From Pseudobdellovibrio sp. (lineage in GTDB: Bacteria > Bdellovibrionota > Bdellovibrionia > Bdellovibrionales > Bdellovibrionaceae), in contig JAJFMT010000006.1 of the NCBI GenBank assembly GCA_020696855.1, positions 1 through 47,770 on the forward strand: 47,770 nucleotides of DNA. Reading direction: 5' to 3'. Both the position numbers and the translations under genes were made by a program. Positions 29,166 through 37,658 of this stretch are shown piece after piece (positions within the stretch are counted from its first letter, which is position 1; each line of letters opens with the position of its first letter). The notes beneath the pieces are model-generated. The model worked only from the letters and a program-made list of their open reading frames with translations. It had not been told where the DNA came from and did no database searches.

Positions 29166-30094
29166 TTCTTTTTGCCTCGGTTACATAAATCAAAATCGTA
29201 CCGGAACTTCCGGGCCGCTGAGTTAGAAATGCTTTTACATTTATTAATATAAATATTCAATAGGTCATCATCGACCTTCATCTGCTTCTCACTGGATTCT
29301 GAATTCAGCCGGTTTTTGAAAAAGGCCAAATCGGGCCAGCTGTTGTAAAACTTTTCACAGTAAGCAATCACTTCGCGCGCTCTTGAATAGTTTTTCGCTT
29401 CAAAAGAACGCTCCAGCTCAAATACGATGTAAAACAGGGTTCGGTCCACCGGTTGTGGAGGCAGCTGGTTTATAACCTGCTTATTTTTAAATTCAGGATT
29501 TTCCCGTTCTAAAAAAAGCTGAAACAGGTATTCATACGCAGAGCCATAGACGAGAGCTTTAATTTCTTCAATGGTAGCCGCAAAATTTTTTTTATTACGT
29601 TCGCGGAAATTCAAACGGGCCTTCTGAATCAGGCAATCCAGGTTAATTGGATCGAGCTTTAGGCAGGCTTCTACGGACTTTAAAGATTTCTTGGGATTTT
29701 CAAGAGTGTCATTCAGCGAGGTCTCGTACTCTTCCTGGGCCTCTTTAGTCAGAAAACTTTGACCGATATTAAATAACAATTCGCCGGCTTCCACTTTATA
29801 GGCGCGGCTTCTTTCGGTTTTAGAGTAGTTAATTACAAGCTGAATCGCTTTATCTTTTTGTTTCAGTGATAAGAGCTCGCCCGTTTTATTCTTAATATTT
29901 TCAATGGAGGTCATGGTGTTAGCGTCGGCGGCGGATAAGAAAAATAAAGACGCTGCGCTGAAGTTTAGAAATAGAGCTGCGCTACTATTCAAAGAAGCTG
30001 GGCTTCTATTCAAAAAAAAAGCTGCGCCTCTATCTAAAAAAAAAGCTGCGCTTTTATACGCAGCTTTCAAGTTTTTGAAACAAAAACGGTTCAT
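29162..30094 (-). CDS. Exported helical protein with an 8-residue-repeat N-terminus
   Basis: 310 aa. The first 58 residues consist of about five copies of an 8-residue unit, roughly [RSKF][SG]AAxFL[ND]: KSAAFFLD (14-21), RGAAFFLN (22-29), RSPASLN (30-36), SSAALFLN (37-44), FSAASLFF (45-52). A signal-peptide-like end, FFLSAADANT, follows. The rest is acidic-basic helical (TPR-like, for example KSVEACLKLDPINLDCLIQK). No Shine-Dalgarno precedes the ATG, which sits 14 bp after the upstream stop, so translation may be coupled. It overlaps the LptM-like gene by 4 bp. Function unknown; the true start could be inside the repeats. Confidence 0.6.
   Translation of the reverse strand: MNRFCFKNLKAAYKSAAFFLDRGAAFFLNRSPASLNSSAALFLNFSAASLFFLSAADANTMTSIENIKNKTGELLSLKQKDKAIQLVINYSKTERSRAYKVEAGELLFNIGQSFLTKEAQEEYETSLNDTLENPKKSLKSVEACLKLDPINLDCLIQKARLNFRERNKKNFAATIEEIKALVYGSAYEYLFQLFLERENPEFKNKQVINQLPPQPVDRTLFYIVFELERSFEAKNYSRAREVIAYCEKFYNSWPDLAFFKNRLNSESSEKQMKVDDDLLNIYINKCKSISNSAARKFRYDFDLCNRGKKK
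29952..30068. repeat. 24-bp minisatellite in a signal-peptide region
   Basis: GCTGCG-type unit starts at 29952, 29976, 29997, 30021 and 30045 (spacing 24, 21, 24, 24). Two later copies carry runs of nine A. All spacings are multiples of three, so copy-number change would alter protein length without breaking the frame. Confidence 0.8.
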
Positions 30095-30108
30095 TACTAA
30101 GTATTAAA

Positions 30109-30681
30109 CTACTTTTTGAATGAAGTTAACTGAATAGTAACAGGGCCAAGTTGGCTAGAAGCTTTTGACTGAACCATTCCAGAAAGTGGAATGTCGCGTG
30201 GGTTGATCCACTGTTCAGATTCTTGTCCGTTGTTAGCGTTGTCTTTGATTTTTAAGTAGATCGTTTCGAAAGTTCCTGCTGGAACAGTGATTTTATCTTC
30301 TCTTTGATCAACGATTTCGAAGTCAGCTTTAGGTGGAGTTTGTTCTTTACCGTTAACTAACATTTTTTTGATTTGGCCGTTAGCTGGGTCGATCAGAACT
30401 TCAACTTTTTGCTTTTGGATCATTAAATCGATATCTTGAGTCATCCAGATACCGTCAGCACCGATAGATGCTACGAACATTTTCATAGTTCCGTTAATGA
30501 AACCGCCCATGTTCAGTTTGTAGTTATTTTCTTGGCCGACTTTCCAGTCTAAACCTTCAGTTCCTGCTTGCGCTTGTAATGCCGGTAATTGGCTCGCAAC
30601 CAGTGCTTCAGCAAATGTATTATGAGCTTGAGCAGATACAGATACGATCATCGCAGTAGCGATTAAAAGTGACTTCAACAT
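30109..30681 (-). CDS. Exported protein of unknown function, 190 aa
   Basis: Signal peptide MLKSLLIATAMIVSVSAQA with cut near AQA-HN. The mature part is beta-rich (YKLNMGGFINGTMKMFVAS, VEVLIDPANGQIKKMLVNG, KITVPAGTFETIYLKIKD), like periplasmic or lipocalin/LolA-type beta folds in which successive strands form a barrel. No family firmly recognised. Its stop lies 14 bp from the repeat-bearing exported protein, so it probably leads the lptM-dap group. A 223-bp region upstream likely holds its promoter. Confidence 0.65.
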   Translation of the reverse strand: MLKSLLIATAMIVSVSAQAHNTFAEALVASQLPALQAQAGTEGLDWKVGQENNYKLNMGGFINGTMKMFVASIGADGIWMTQDIDLMIQKQKVEVLIDPANGQIKKMLVNGKEQTPPKADFEIVDQREDKITVPAGTFETIYLKIKDNANNGQESEQWINPRDIPLSGMVQSKASSQLGPVTIQLTSFKK

Positions 30682-30904
30682 ATTCCCTCCCTAGGTAGCT
30701 AAGTCTGTTTATTTAGTGAATAAATCAAAACACGGGAGAGCCGTTCATTCAAAGCCATTCGGGTTTAACACGGCTTATAAAATATCTGAAAATTGGCCGA
30801 AACTTTTCCACAAATACGCAAGTGATCGCCGTAAACGGAGAAAATGCTTATCTGCCGGGCTAAGTGATGAGATTCGCTAATGAATGTTAATAAAACCGTG
30901 AGGT

Positions 30905-31537
30905 CTAGCCAATATCCAGATCGAATCCGCCGCCACCCTTTTTTTCAAAGTACTGCAGATCGGTAAACACACTGAGTGCCAGAATCAGAAGTCTTTGCTC
31001 CTGGTTGAGGGTGGCGTCCTCGTATTCGATTGAAAAGTTATCAGCATCCATGAAGGCTTCTTTCAAAATTCCGCCCCAGCGCTTTCTGATAATCGCTTTT
31101 TCTACACCCTCAGGATTTTTCAAAGGAAATGTCCAAATTTTAAAAAGCCCTGAACGCATTCTCAGAATTAAATCCCCTTGAGCATTCATGACATCAAATT
31201 TTTTAGTAAAGATTCCAAAACGCTGATCCGCCCAACCCAGTGCTACACCTTTTCCGTCATAAATATGAAATTCCTGAAAGAAAAACCGGAACGGGTGTTT
31301 TGCTATCATCACTAAATTTTTATTGTGATCAAAAAAATGAACATCAAAGGTTCGCCAGTGACCTAAAAACTGTCTCAGCAATATTCCCAAGAAACCTTTT
31401 TGCTGTTCAGCGCAGAATCCGATGAGCTGTCTTTTATCATCGAAGATTTCATATTTGTTGCGGGTTTCAAATCCAAACAACTCGGCAAGTTCTTTACGTT
31501 GTTGTACTATGACCTGCCAGGTTGCTGTTAAATCCAC
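30905..31537 (-). CDS. Phospholipid scramblase-like (LURP-one/scramblase fold) protein
   Basis: 210 aa. The strand pattern RNKYEIFDDKRQLIGFCAEQ, FHIYDGKGVALGWADQRF and KFDVMNAQGDLILRMRSG follows the scramblase/LURP-one family of 12-stranded barrels that occurs in many bacteria. The eukaryotic scramblase C-terminal hydrophobic helix is not evident, so membrane insertion is unproven. It starts 4 bp after the ftsK stop, so it is co-transcribed with the division translocase. Lipid scrambling is only a guess from the fold. Confidence 0.6.
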   Translation of the reverse strand: MDLTATWQVIVQQRKELAELFGFETRNKYEIFDDKRQLIGFCAEQQKGFLGILLRQFLGHWRTFDVHFFDHNKNLVMIAKHPFRFFFQEFHIYDGKGVALGWADQRFGIFTKKFDVMNAQGDLILRMRSGLFKIWTFPLKNPEGVEKAIIRKRWGGILKEAFMDADNFSIEYEDATLNQEQRLLILALSVFTDLQYFEKKGGGGFDLDIG

Positions 31538-31541
31538 TTAG

Positions 31542-33944
31542 TTATCCGGGTTGATGGTTTGCGACTAAGACGGCGCGTGGTTTACTGCCGTTCGCAGGCC
31601 CAACAACACCTTCTTTTTCAAATATCTCTATAAGCCGGGCTGCACGAGGATATCCTAATTTGAACCGGCGCTGAATTAAGGAGGCTGAAATTGCTTTTTG
31701 AGTTGCAGCCCATGCTAAAATCTCATCGTAACGTTCGTCGTATTCTTCATCTCCGCCAAGATCGTCGAAGTCCGCACCGTCAGCGCTGATTCCTGCGAAG
31801 TTTCCTTGGGCAGGGCCGCCTTCAAGCGCACGCATAGCAATCGGATCATAATCAGGTTCTCCCTGATCAGCCCAGAATTTTGCAACGCCATTAATTTCTG
31901 TTTCTTTTAAGTAAGGCCCGTGATGCCTGATGGCTTTTCCTGAACCGCCGATTACTACTAGCATATCGCCTTGTGAAAGAAGACGTTCGGCGCCTTGCTC
32001 ATCCAAAATAATTCTTGAATCCATTTTAGATGCCACTTTAAAACTGATACGGCCCGGAATATTCGTTTTAATTAAACCGGTCACAACTTCTTTACGCGGC
32101 GACTGCATCGCCAGCATCAAATGCATTCCGCAGGCACGCGCCATCTGCGCAAGCCGCACAATGTTCTGTTCGACATTTTGTTTATCAACGGCCATCAGGT
32201 CACCGAACTCTTCAACAGCAATAACCATATAAGGTTGCGGAGTATAGTAATACTGTTCAAGCTTCATCACGCCTTGATTTTCGTACTCAGCGTTGATCTT
32301 TTCATGTTCCTCTAGCTGAGCTGCGGTGAATTTGCTGACGTGTTCATTGAACTGTTCGATGTTTCGGGCACCGAACTTACTCATCGACTTATAACGCTTT
32401 TCCATTTCTTTAACGGCCCAGCGTAAGGCGAAGACCGCTTTTTTAGGATCGCGGATCGGCGGCATAATTAAGTGCGGAATATTTGCAAACGCAGCTAAAT
32501 CCACTTGCTTAGGGTCTACCAAAATCATTCTTAATGTTTGCGGTGAGTGGCGGAACAAAAATCCTGTGATGGTAGCTACAGTAAATACCGACTTACCCGA
32601 ACCCGTTGTTCCGGCAATTAACAAGTGAGGCATTTTTCGTAAGTCCACAATTCGCGGCTCACCGTTTGTCTGCTTTCCTAATGCAATCGGAAGTTTAATG
32701 TCGTCTGACCAGAAGTTTTCATCTGCCAGTAAATCTTTGAGGTAAACTGTTTCACGCTGAGCATTTGAAGTTTCAATCCCGATCACATCGCGGCCCGGGA
32801 TCGGCGCAATAATACGAAGAGATTCCGCAGATAAGGCCAAAGCCAGATCGTCCGCAAGCTCTGTTACTTTGTTTACGCGGACATCAACGTTCGGTTTGAA
32901 TTCAAACATCGTGACCATCGGACCGGGTTTAGCAGCCACGATTTGTCCGTTCACATCAAACTGTTTCAGTTTTTCTAAAGTGATGTCGGCTTTACGTCTG
33001 ATTTCTTTCTCGTCGATTTTAATTCGTGTAAGGGGAGGGTCCTCAAGTAAAGAGATCTTCGGCATTGTCCAGTTTGCAACCTTGCGCGGAATCTTTTGGG
33101 CAATAGTTACTTTTCTTCTTGCCGGTGGCTCGTAAGCCGATACTTCAACTTCTTCTTCGGCTTCATTGTCCGCTTCTTTTTCGTTGTCGCTGTCATCGTC
33201 TTCAAGAAGTACAAGTTCTTTAACGTCGCCATCCGCATCTTCTTCAAGACTTAAATTTAACTGAGGCTCCGGTAAAACTTTTTTCGTTTCAACTAACAAA
33301 GTCTCTGTGCTGACATCAGCTTTTTTGGGCTTAGCCGGTTTTTCATCAAATTTAAATTCAGGCCACTTGAAATTCTTAAAGGCTTTTGAGCTTTGCAGTT
33401 TATCAATGTGACGTTTGATAAAGGCCGAAACATCCATAACTACGTCATTGATACTGAACTCAAAACAGAAAACCGCCATCGTGGCTGCAAGCGACCACAA
33501 AAGAATCTGGGCTCCGATGCTATTAAGTATCTTAACTAATCCTGTGGCTAAGCCTAACCCCAGTAAACCGCCAAGATAGATCTGTTTTTCGAAGACTTTC
33601 GTTTCAGGCCAATAAATCGAAGCCAAAGCGGATAAGCTGCAGATAAGCAGGCACATCCAGATAATACGTAGATTTTTCAATTCAAGCTTTTCGCCTCTGA
33701 AACTCAAAAAGGCCGCCTGGAACAATCCCGTAACCATCAGCCAAGCCGGTAACCCCATAAGCTGATAAATGATATCCGCTAAAAAGCTTCCCAGTAACCC
33801 GCAATAATTAAGGGTTTTTAACCCCTGTTGTCCCAGTGAGTTAAAGGACGGGTCTCTGGGGTTATAGCTAAGTAAAGACAAACCAATAAAGATGGCTAAG
33901 GCGGTAAGCCCAATAGAACGTATATCGCTTTTAAAACGTTTCAA
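31542..33944 (-). CDS. ftsK: DNA translocase FtsK
   Basis: 800 aa from a TTG start at 33944. N-terminal membrane segments at about residues 10-30, 55-70, 95-115, 120-140 and 150-170 anchor it at the septum. An acidic linker (EEDADGDVKELVLLEDDDSD) follows, then the motor with Walker A LLIAGTTGSGKSVFTVAT and PYMVIAVEEFGDLMAVD, and a C-terminal winged helix (SASLIQRRFKLGYPRAARLI) that reads KOPS-like DNA signals. Moves the chromosome terminus and dif dimers through the closing septum. The following gene is scramblase-like. Confidence 0.95.
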   Translation of the reverse strand: MKRFKSDIRSIGLTALAIFIGLSLLSYNPRDPSFNSLGQQGLKTLNYCGLLGSFLADIIYQLMGLPAWLMVTGLFQAAFLSFRGEKLELKNLRIIWMCLLICSLSALASIYWPETKVFEKQIYLGGLLGLGLATGLVKILNSIGAQILLWSLAATMAVFCFEFSINDVVMDVSAFIKRHIDKLQSSKAFKNFKWPEFKFDEKPAKPKKADVSTETLLVETKKVLPEPQLNLSLEEDADGDVKELVLLEDDDSDNEKEADNEAEEEVEVSAYEPPARRKVTIAQKIPRKVANWTMPKISLLEDPPLTRIKIDEKEIRRKADITLEKLKQFDVNGQIVAAKPGPMVTMFEFKPNVDVRVNKVTELADDLALALSAESLRIIAPIPGRDVIGIETSNAQRETVYLKDLLADENFWSDDIKLPIALGKQTNGEPRIVDLRKMPHLLIAGTTGSGKSVFTVATITGFLFRHSPQTLRMILVDPKQVDLAAFANIPHLIMPPIRDPKKAVFALRWAVKEMEKRYKSMSKFGARNIEQFNEHVSKFTAAQLEEHEKINAEYENQGVMKLEQYYYTPQPYMVIAVEEFGDLMAVDKQNVEQNIVRLAQMARACGMHLMLAMQSPRKEVVTGLIKTNIPGRISFKVASKMDSRIILDEQGAERLLSQGDMLVVIGGSGKAIRHHGPYLKETEINGVAKFWADQGEPDYDPIAMRALEGGPAQGNFAGISADGADFDDLGGDEEYDERYDEILAWAATQKAISASLIQRRFKLGYPRAARLIEIFEKEGVVGPANGSKPRAVLVANHQPG

Positions 33945-34029
33945 AATAACCTCATAAGCTGTTTAATCCAGGTGTGAACGAGGCCCTGTATATTTAATTT
34001 AAATGGCATATGGACTCAGTGCAAAAGTC

Positions 34030-34051
34030 CCTAGGTCCAGCCTAGGTCCAG
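34030..34051. repeat. Tandem 11-bp repeat CCTAGGTCCAG x2 in the ftsK-queE intergenic region
   Basis: Two back-to-back perfect copies (34030-34040 and 34041-34051) in the 213-bp space between divergent ftsK and queE. The arrangement suits a dimeric or cooperative DNA-binding protein controlling either gene. The region also shows TTGACT at 34119-34124 that could be a -35 for queE; the -10 is weak, and a start of transcription very near the ATG would give an almost leaderless message. No Shine-Dalgarno precedes the queE ATG. Confidence 0.6.
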
Positions 34052-34157
34052 TTTTCTGATTATGTAACCCAACCTCCGCTATTAGGAGTGATTAAGGGCT
34101 ATTTCAGAGGGGGTTCTCTTGACTTTGGACCACCAGGGTGGGATTTAAACCCTCCCC

Positions 34158-34808
34158 ATGATCAAGATTAACGAGATTTTTCACTCTATACAGGGAGAAA
34201 GTAGCTACGCCGGTAACCGGACTGTGTTTATTCGCACAACCGGGTGTAATCTGCGTTGTACCTACTGCGACACAAAATACTCCTATTACGAAGGAGAATT
34301 TTGGTCTCTTGAAAAAATTTTAGAGCAAGTAAAATCTTATGACGCTGAATATATTTGTATAACCGGCGGAGAACCGCTCCTGCAGCCGGAAATCCACAAA
34401 CTTATCAACATTCTGTGTGACTTAGGGCACAAAGTTTCTCTGGAAACAAGTGGTTCCAAATCAGTTCAGCACGTCGACCCACGTGTTAAAATTATTCTTG
34501 ACGTAAAAACTCCTGACAGCGGAGCACCAGAAAGTTTTTTATTAGAAAATCTCAATTTCTCCTCTGAAAATCACCGTGTTCCAACTGAATTTAAATTCGT
34601 AATTTGTTCTGAAAAAGATTTCGACTGGTCAGAAGAATTTTGTCGTCAATATGATTTATTAAAAAAATTTACAGTGCTTTTCAGTCCTTCTCACGGCCAA
34701 ATAGGCGAAAAGTGGTTAGCCGAAAGAATTTTGCAAAAAAAGTTAAAAGTGCTCTTGCATTTGCAGCAACATAAGTATATTTGGTTACCCACAACACGCG
34801 GGGTTTGA
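34158..34808 (+). CDS. queE: 7-carboxy-7-deazaguanine synthase
   Basis: Radical-SAM enzyme of queuosine biosynthesis that converts 6-carboxytetrahydropterin to 7-carboxy-7-deazaguanine. 216 aa. Iron-sulfur ligands Cys30, Cys34 and Cys37 are in TTGCNLRCTYCDTKYS; the start MIKINEIFHSIQGES is canonical. The other pathway genes (queC, queD, queF) are not in this window. The region just before the ATG (ACCCTCCCC) has no usable Shine-Dalgarno, so initiation may be leaderless or otherwise unusual. 42 bp before the Fis-like gene. Confidence 0.93.
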   Translation: MIKINEIFHSIQGESSYAGNRTVFIRTTGCNLRCTYCDTKYSYYEGEFWSLEKILEQVKSYDAEYICITGGEPLLQPEIHKLINILCDLGHKVSLETSGSKSVQHVDPRVKIILDVKTPDSGAPESFLLENLNFSSENHRVPTEFKFVICSEKDFDWSEEFCRQYDLLKKFTVLFSPSHGQIGEKWLAERILQKKLKVLLHLQQHKYIWLPTTRGV

Positions 34809-34850
34809 AATTCCGCAAGAAACAATAACAATAGTAACACGGGGAGACTC

Positions 34851-35201
34851 ATGACGCCGAATCTGAATAACTCAGAAAATCTTTTTGTCGCAAACCTACA
34901 ACAAGTAAGCCTTGAAAAATTAGTAAAGAGCAAACTTGAAGTTCTTTTCCAACAACAAAAAGAAGCCCAAGTTGAGTTAAACGGCCTTTACAACATCGTA
35001 TTAGAACAAGTTGAAAAGCCACTTATCGAACTAGCTCTTAAAGCATATAACGGCAACCAGGTTAAAACGGCATTAATGTTAGGTATCAACCGTAACACTC
35101 TTAAGAAAAAAATCGACAACTACAAATTGAAGCCAAAAAAGGGCGCTCAAGTATTAGCAACTGAGACAATGGTTGCTCCAACGACTACTTTAACTCAATA
35201 A
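34851..35201 (+). CDS. Fis-family nucleoid/regulatory DNA-binding protein
   Basis: 116 aa. The C-terminal helix-turn-helix (about residues 52-93: [20 protein letters not shown] then [20 protein letters not shown]) closely follows E. coli Fis, including GNQ and [10 protein letters not shown]. The N-terminal part (1-45) is Gln-rich and helical, where Fis has its Hin-activating arms. Fis bends DNA and acts as a growth-linked regulator; it may also be a stand-alone version of the sigma-54-activator HTH_8 domain. A strong terminator follows. Confidence 0.83.
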   Translation: MTPNLNNSENLFVANLQQVSLEKLVKSKLEVLFQQQKEAQVELNGLYNIVLEQVEKPLIELALKAYNGNQVKTALMLGINRNTLKKKIDNYKLKPKKGAQVLATETMVAPTTTLTQ

Positions 35202-35222
35202 TAGATAATAAGAGATACATAG

Positions 35223-35254
35223 AGAGGGCTCCATAACAGAGTCCTCTTTTTTTT
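35223..35254 (+). terminator. Intrinsic terminator after the Fis-like gene
   Basis: AGAGGGCTC (35223-35231) pairs with GAGTCCTCT (35239-35247) with one G-U pair, followed by a run of eight T (35247-35254). Confidence 0.88.
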
Positions 35255-35292
35255 GTCTAAACGACTCTGTCACAAAGATATTGAGGGGTTTC

Positions 35293-36714
35293 ATGAGTCA
35301 AAAACTTCCGCCTCAGAGCATTGAGGCTGAATTTTCAGTATTGGGCGGGTTAATGCTGGAACGCGAAGCCTTCGACCAGGTCTCAGACCTGATCTCGGCT
35401 AACGATTTCTATAAACCGGCTCACCAGATTATCTACCAAACGATCGCAGATCTTAACTATAAGAACGAACCGATTGATTTGGTTACCGTCACAAATGCTT
35501 TACAGCATAAAAATGAATTAGATCAAATCGGCGGTCCTGAGTACTTACTTTCTTTATTAGATAAAGTAGTTTCAGCAGCTAACATTGATTCACACGCTAA
35601 AATCATTCATGAAAAATCATTGTTACGAAGACTGATTGCGACGTCTTCAAGTTTGATCGAAAAAGCTTATTCTTCTGATTTTGATAACGCCGAGACACTT
35701 ATTGATTTAGCGGAAGCTGAAATTCTTAAAGTGGGCGAACAAAAAAATTCGACAGGTTTAGTCGGCCCACGAGAGATTGTTGCAACTTCATTTAATAAAA
35801 TGAATGAGCTCTTCAATCAAAAAGTGGATGTCACCGGTTTACCTACAGGATTCAACGGCTTAGATAAATTAACCTCTGGCTTGCACGCCGGTGAGTTGAT
35901 TATCATTGCGGCCCGTCCTTCAATGGGAAAAACCGCTTTCTCATTAAATATCGCTTCTCATATTGCACTTAAAGCTCAAAAAACTGTGGCTTACTTCTCA
36001 GTGGAGATGTCGAAAGAATCTCTAATGATGAGGATGATTGCCGCCGAGGCGCGCGTTTCCATTCAGGAAATTAAAACCGGCCGTATCATGGATGCGTCTT
36101 GGCCGCGACTCATTGATGCCTGCGGAAAAATTTCTGATGCAAAAATCTTTATCGATGAAACGTCCGGTATTTCTCCTTACGAGATCCGTGCGCGCTGCAG
36201 ACGATTAAAAGCCACTCATGGTATCGACTGTATTATGATCGATTACTTGCAGTTAATGGATTTAAAACAAAAAGTTGAATCCCGCGAGAGAGCCGTCGCC
36301 GAGATTTCTAAGTCGTTAAAAGCGATTGCGAAAGAACTTCAGATTCCGGTTATTGCGCTTGCGCAGTTAAACCGCGGAGTTGAAGGCCGTTCCGACAGAA
36401 AACCAATGTTATCCGATCTTCGTGAATCGGGATCTATCGAGCAGGATGCCGACGTTATCATGATGCTTTACCGTGAAGATTATTACGATAAAGAAAATCC
36501 TGAAAAACAAGGTGCCGCTAAGGTCATCGTCGCTAAGAACAGAAATGGTCCTACTGACGATGTTGATTTACGTTTCGACGGTAAATACAACTTGTTCCGT
36601 GATGCTGATCCGGCAGCCGTGTCTCCACTTCCGCCGCCGCAAGCACCGCCTTCTATGCCAGGAGCAGGGTTCGGTAACAAACCCCGCAACTTCGCACCGG
36701 GCGCCAATAAATAA
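35293..36714 (+). CDS. dnaB: Replicative DNA helicase
   Basis: 473 aa from the ATG at 35293. TGAGGGG lies 5-6 nt upstream; the longer TTG-started reading adds only MRGF. The N-terminal DnaB domain (MSQKLPPQSIEAEFSVLGGL) is followed by the RecA-like motor with Walker A ARPSMGKTAFS at about residue 205 and Walker B-like IDCIMIDYLQLMD. The C-terminal tail is Pro/Gly-rich (LPPPQAPPSMPGAGFGNKP), a lineage extension. Opens the fork and loads primase. Its stop abuts the stop of the convergent secretin-domain gene with no gap. Confidence 0.96.
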   Translation: MSQKLPPQSIEAEFSVLGGLMLEREAFDQVSDLISANDFYKPAHQIIYQTIADLNYKNEPIDLVTVTNALQHKNELDQIGGPEYLLSLLDKVVSAANIDSHAKIIHEKSLLRRLIATSSSLIEKAYSSDFDNAETLIDLAEAEILKVGEQKNSTGLVGPREIVATSFNKMNELFNQKVDVTGLPTGFNGLDKLTSGLHAGELIIIAARPSMGKTAFSLNIASHIALKAQKTVAYFSVEMSKESLMMRMIAAEARVSIQEIKTGRIMDASWPRLIDACGKISDAKIFIDETSGISPYEIRARCRRLKATHGIDCIMIDYLQLMDLKQKVESRERAVAEISKSLKAIAKELQIPVIALAQLNRGVEGRSDRKPMLSDLRESGSIEQDADVIMMLYREDYYDKENPEKQGAAKVIVAKNRNGPTDDVDLRFDGKYNLFRDADPAAVSPLPPPQAPPSMPGAGFGNKPRNFAPGANK

Positions 36715-37374
36715 TTAATTCTTAGATTTTTCCGGTTCAGCTTCGTCTGAGCCGGCGTCCTTCTTCTTCATCTTAATTTGTACGTGCTCGCGACGTTCTT
36801 TTTTCGCTGCAGCCACGATCTTTGCCGTAGCGGCGTCAACCGGCTTATCAATATTTTTAATAACTTCAGATACACGCTGTAAGTTTGAAGACCAGTCCGT
36901 AATGATGATCTGGTTACTGTTTTCATTTACCGTCATTTCACCGTAGGCCGAAGTCAGCATTCTGATATCACGGTGAACAACATGGGCGGCTACGTGCTTT
37001 AAAGGAATAATCCAAGTTACCATTCTTTGCGGCTTCGGCGCAGGAACTTCAGTTGTTACCTGAACATTATCCCTTTGAGCCGATCTTGCATTTCGAACCG
37101 TATAGACATCGCCGTTTTTAACAATCGCAAAGCCCTGCACCGAAAGAGCCTCTGATAACTGGTTATAAGCATCTTCAATTGTAATTTCCCTAGGGTTTAA
37201 GATTGTTACTTTTCCGCGAACGGTCGAATCAACGATGAATTTCTGACCCGAAACCTTTGCATAGACATCGATAACCTTCGTTACTTCTTCATTTTGAAAG
37301 TAGAAATTGGTTTTCTCTTCGGCAAACGAAGCTATTCCACAAAAGATGATAACCGACATAAGTAATTTTTTCAC
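36715..37374 (-). CDS. Secretin N-domain protein without pore domain
   Basis: 219 aa with signal peptide (MSVIIFCGIASFAEE). The mature part has NFYFQNEEVTKVIDVYAKVS and SGQKFIVDSTVRGKVTIL, the N0/STN module of GspD- or PilQ-type secretins. Then TWIIPLKHVAAHVVHRDIRM and EMTVNENSNQIIITDWSSNL form an N1 (secretin_N) module. It then stops with a Lys-rich tail; the beta-barrel pore domain is absent. This could be a piece of a secretin that works with another pore protein, a separate N-domain adaptor, or a degenerate paralogue. Function unknown. Confidence 0.75.
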   Translation of the reverse strand: MKKLLMSVIIFCGIASFAEEKTNFYFQNEEVTKVIDVYAKVSGQKFIVDSTVRGKVTILNPREITIEDAYNQLSEALSVQGFAIVKNGDVYTVRNARSAQRDNVQVTTEVPAPKPQRMVTWIIPLKHVAAHVVHRDIRMLTSAYGEMTVNENSNQIIITDWSSNLQRVSEVIKNIDKPVDAATAKIVAAAKKERREHVQIKMKKKDAGSDEAEPEKSKN

Positions 37375-37597
37375 AGGACCCCCCTTGGTTTGGTTCCTTC
37401 ATAAAGCTACTCGTTTCGGTTTAAAACAGTCAAAACCGCAGTGGTAAACTGGACTGAGGGGCAAGGTCCGCCGAATTCAAGCCCAGTGACAATTTTACGT
37501 CCCGACCTTAAACCTATTTTTAGAATTTTTTTTGTTTCCCGTTGTAAGGCAATTAACCTTTTGTTGTGATGAATCTGTCACTTAAAAACCTTCTGCT

Positions 37598-37610
37598 GTT
37601 CATGATGAAC
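37598..37610. promoter_or_regulatory. Dyad GTTCATGATGAAC upstream of the small helical gene
   Basis: GTTCAT and ATGAAC are perfect reverse complements around a single G, the shape of an operator for a dimeric repressor. It lies about 50 bp before the ATG at 37659 and 224 bp from the start of the divergent secretin-domain gene. A role is inference. Confidence 0.4.
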
Positions 37611-37658
37611 TTCCGGTTGGTTGGACCTTAAACTCTAATTGCAAGCATGGAGGCGGGC

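Noticed and set aside
29941-30070. CRISPR array
   Set aside because: The repeats are contiguous 24-bp coding units without spacers, inside a reading frame.
34000-34157. preQ1 riboswitch before queE
   Set aside because: The expected stem with its conserved A-rich tail is not present; only short inverted repeats are seen.
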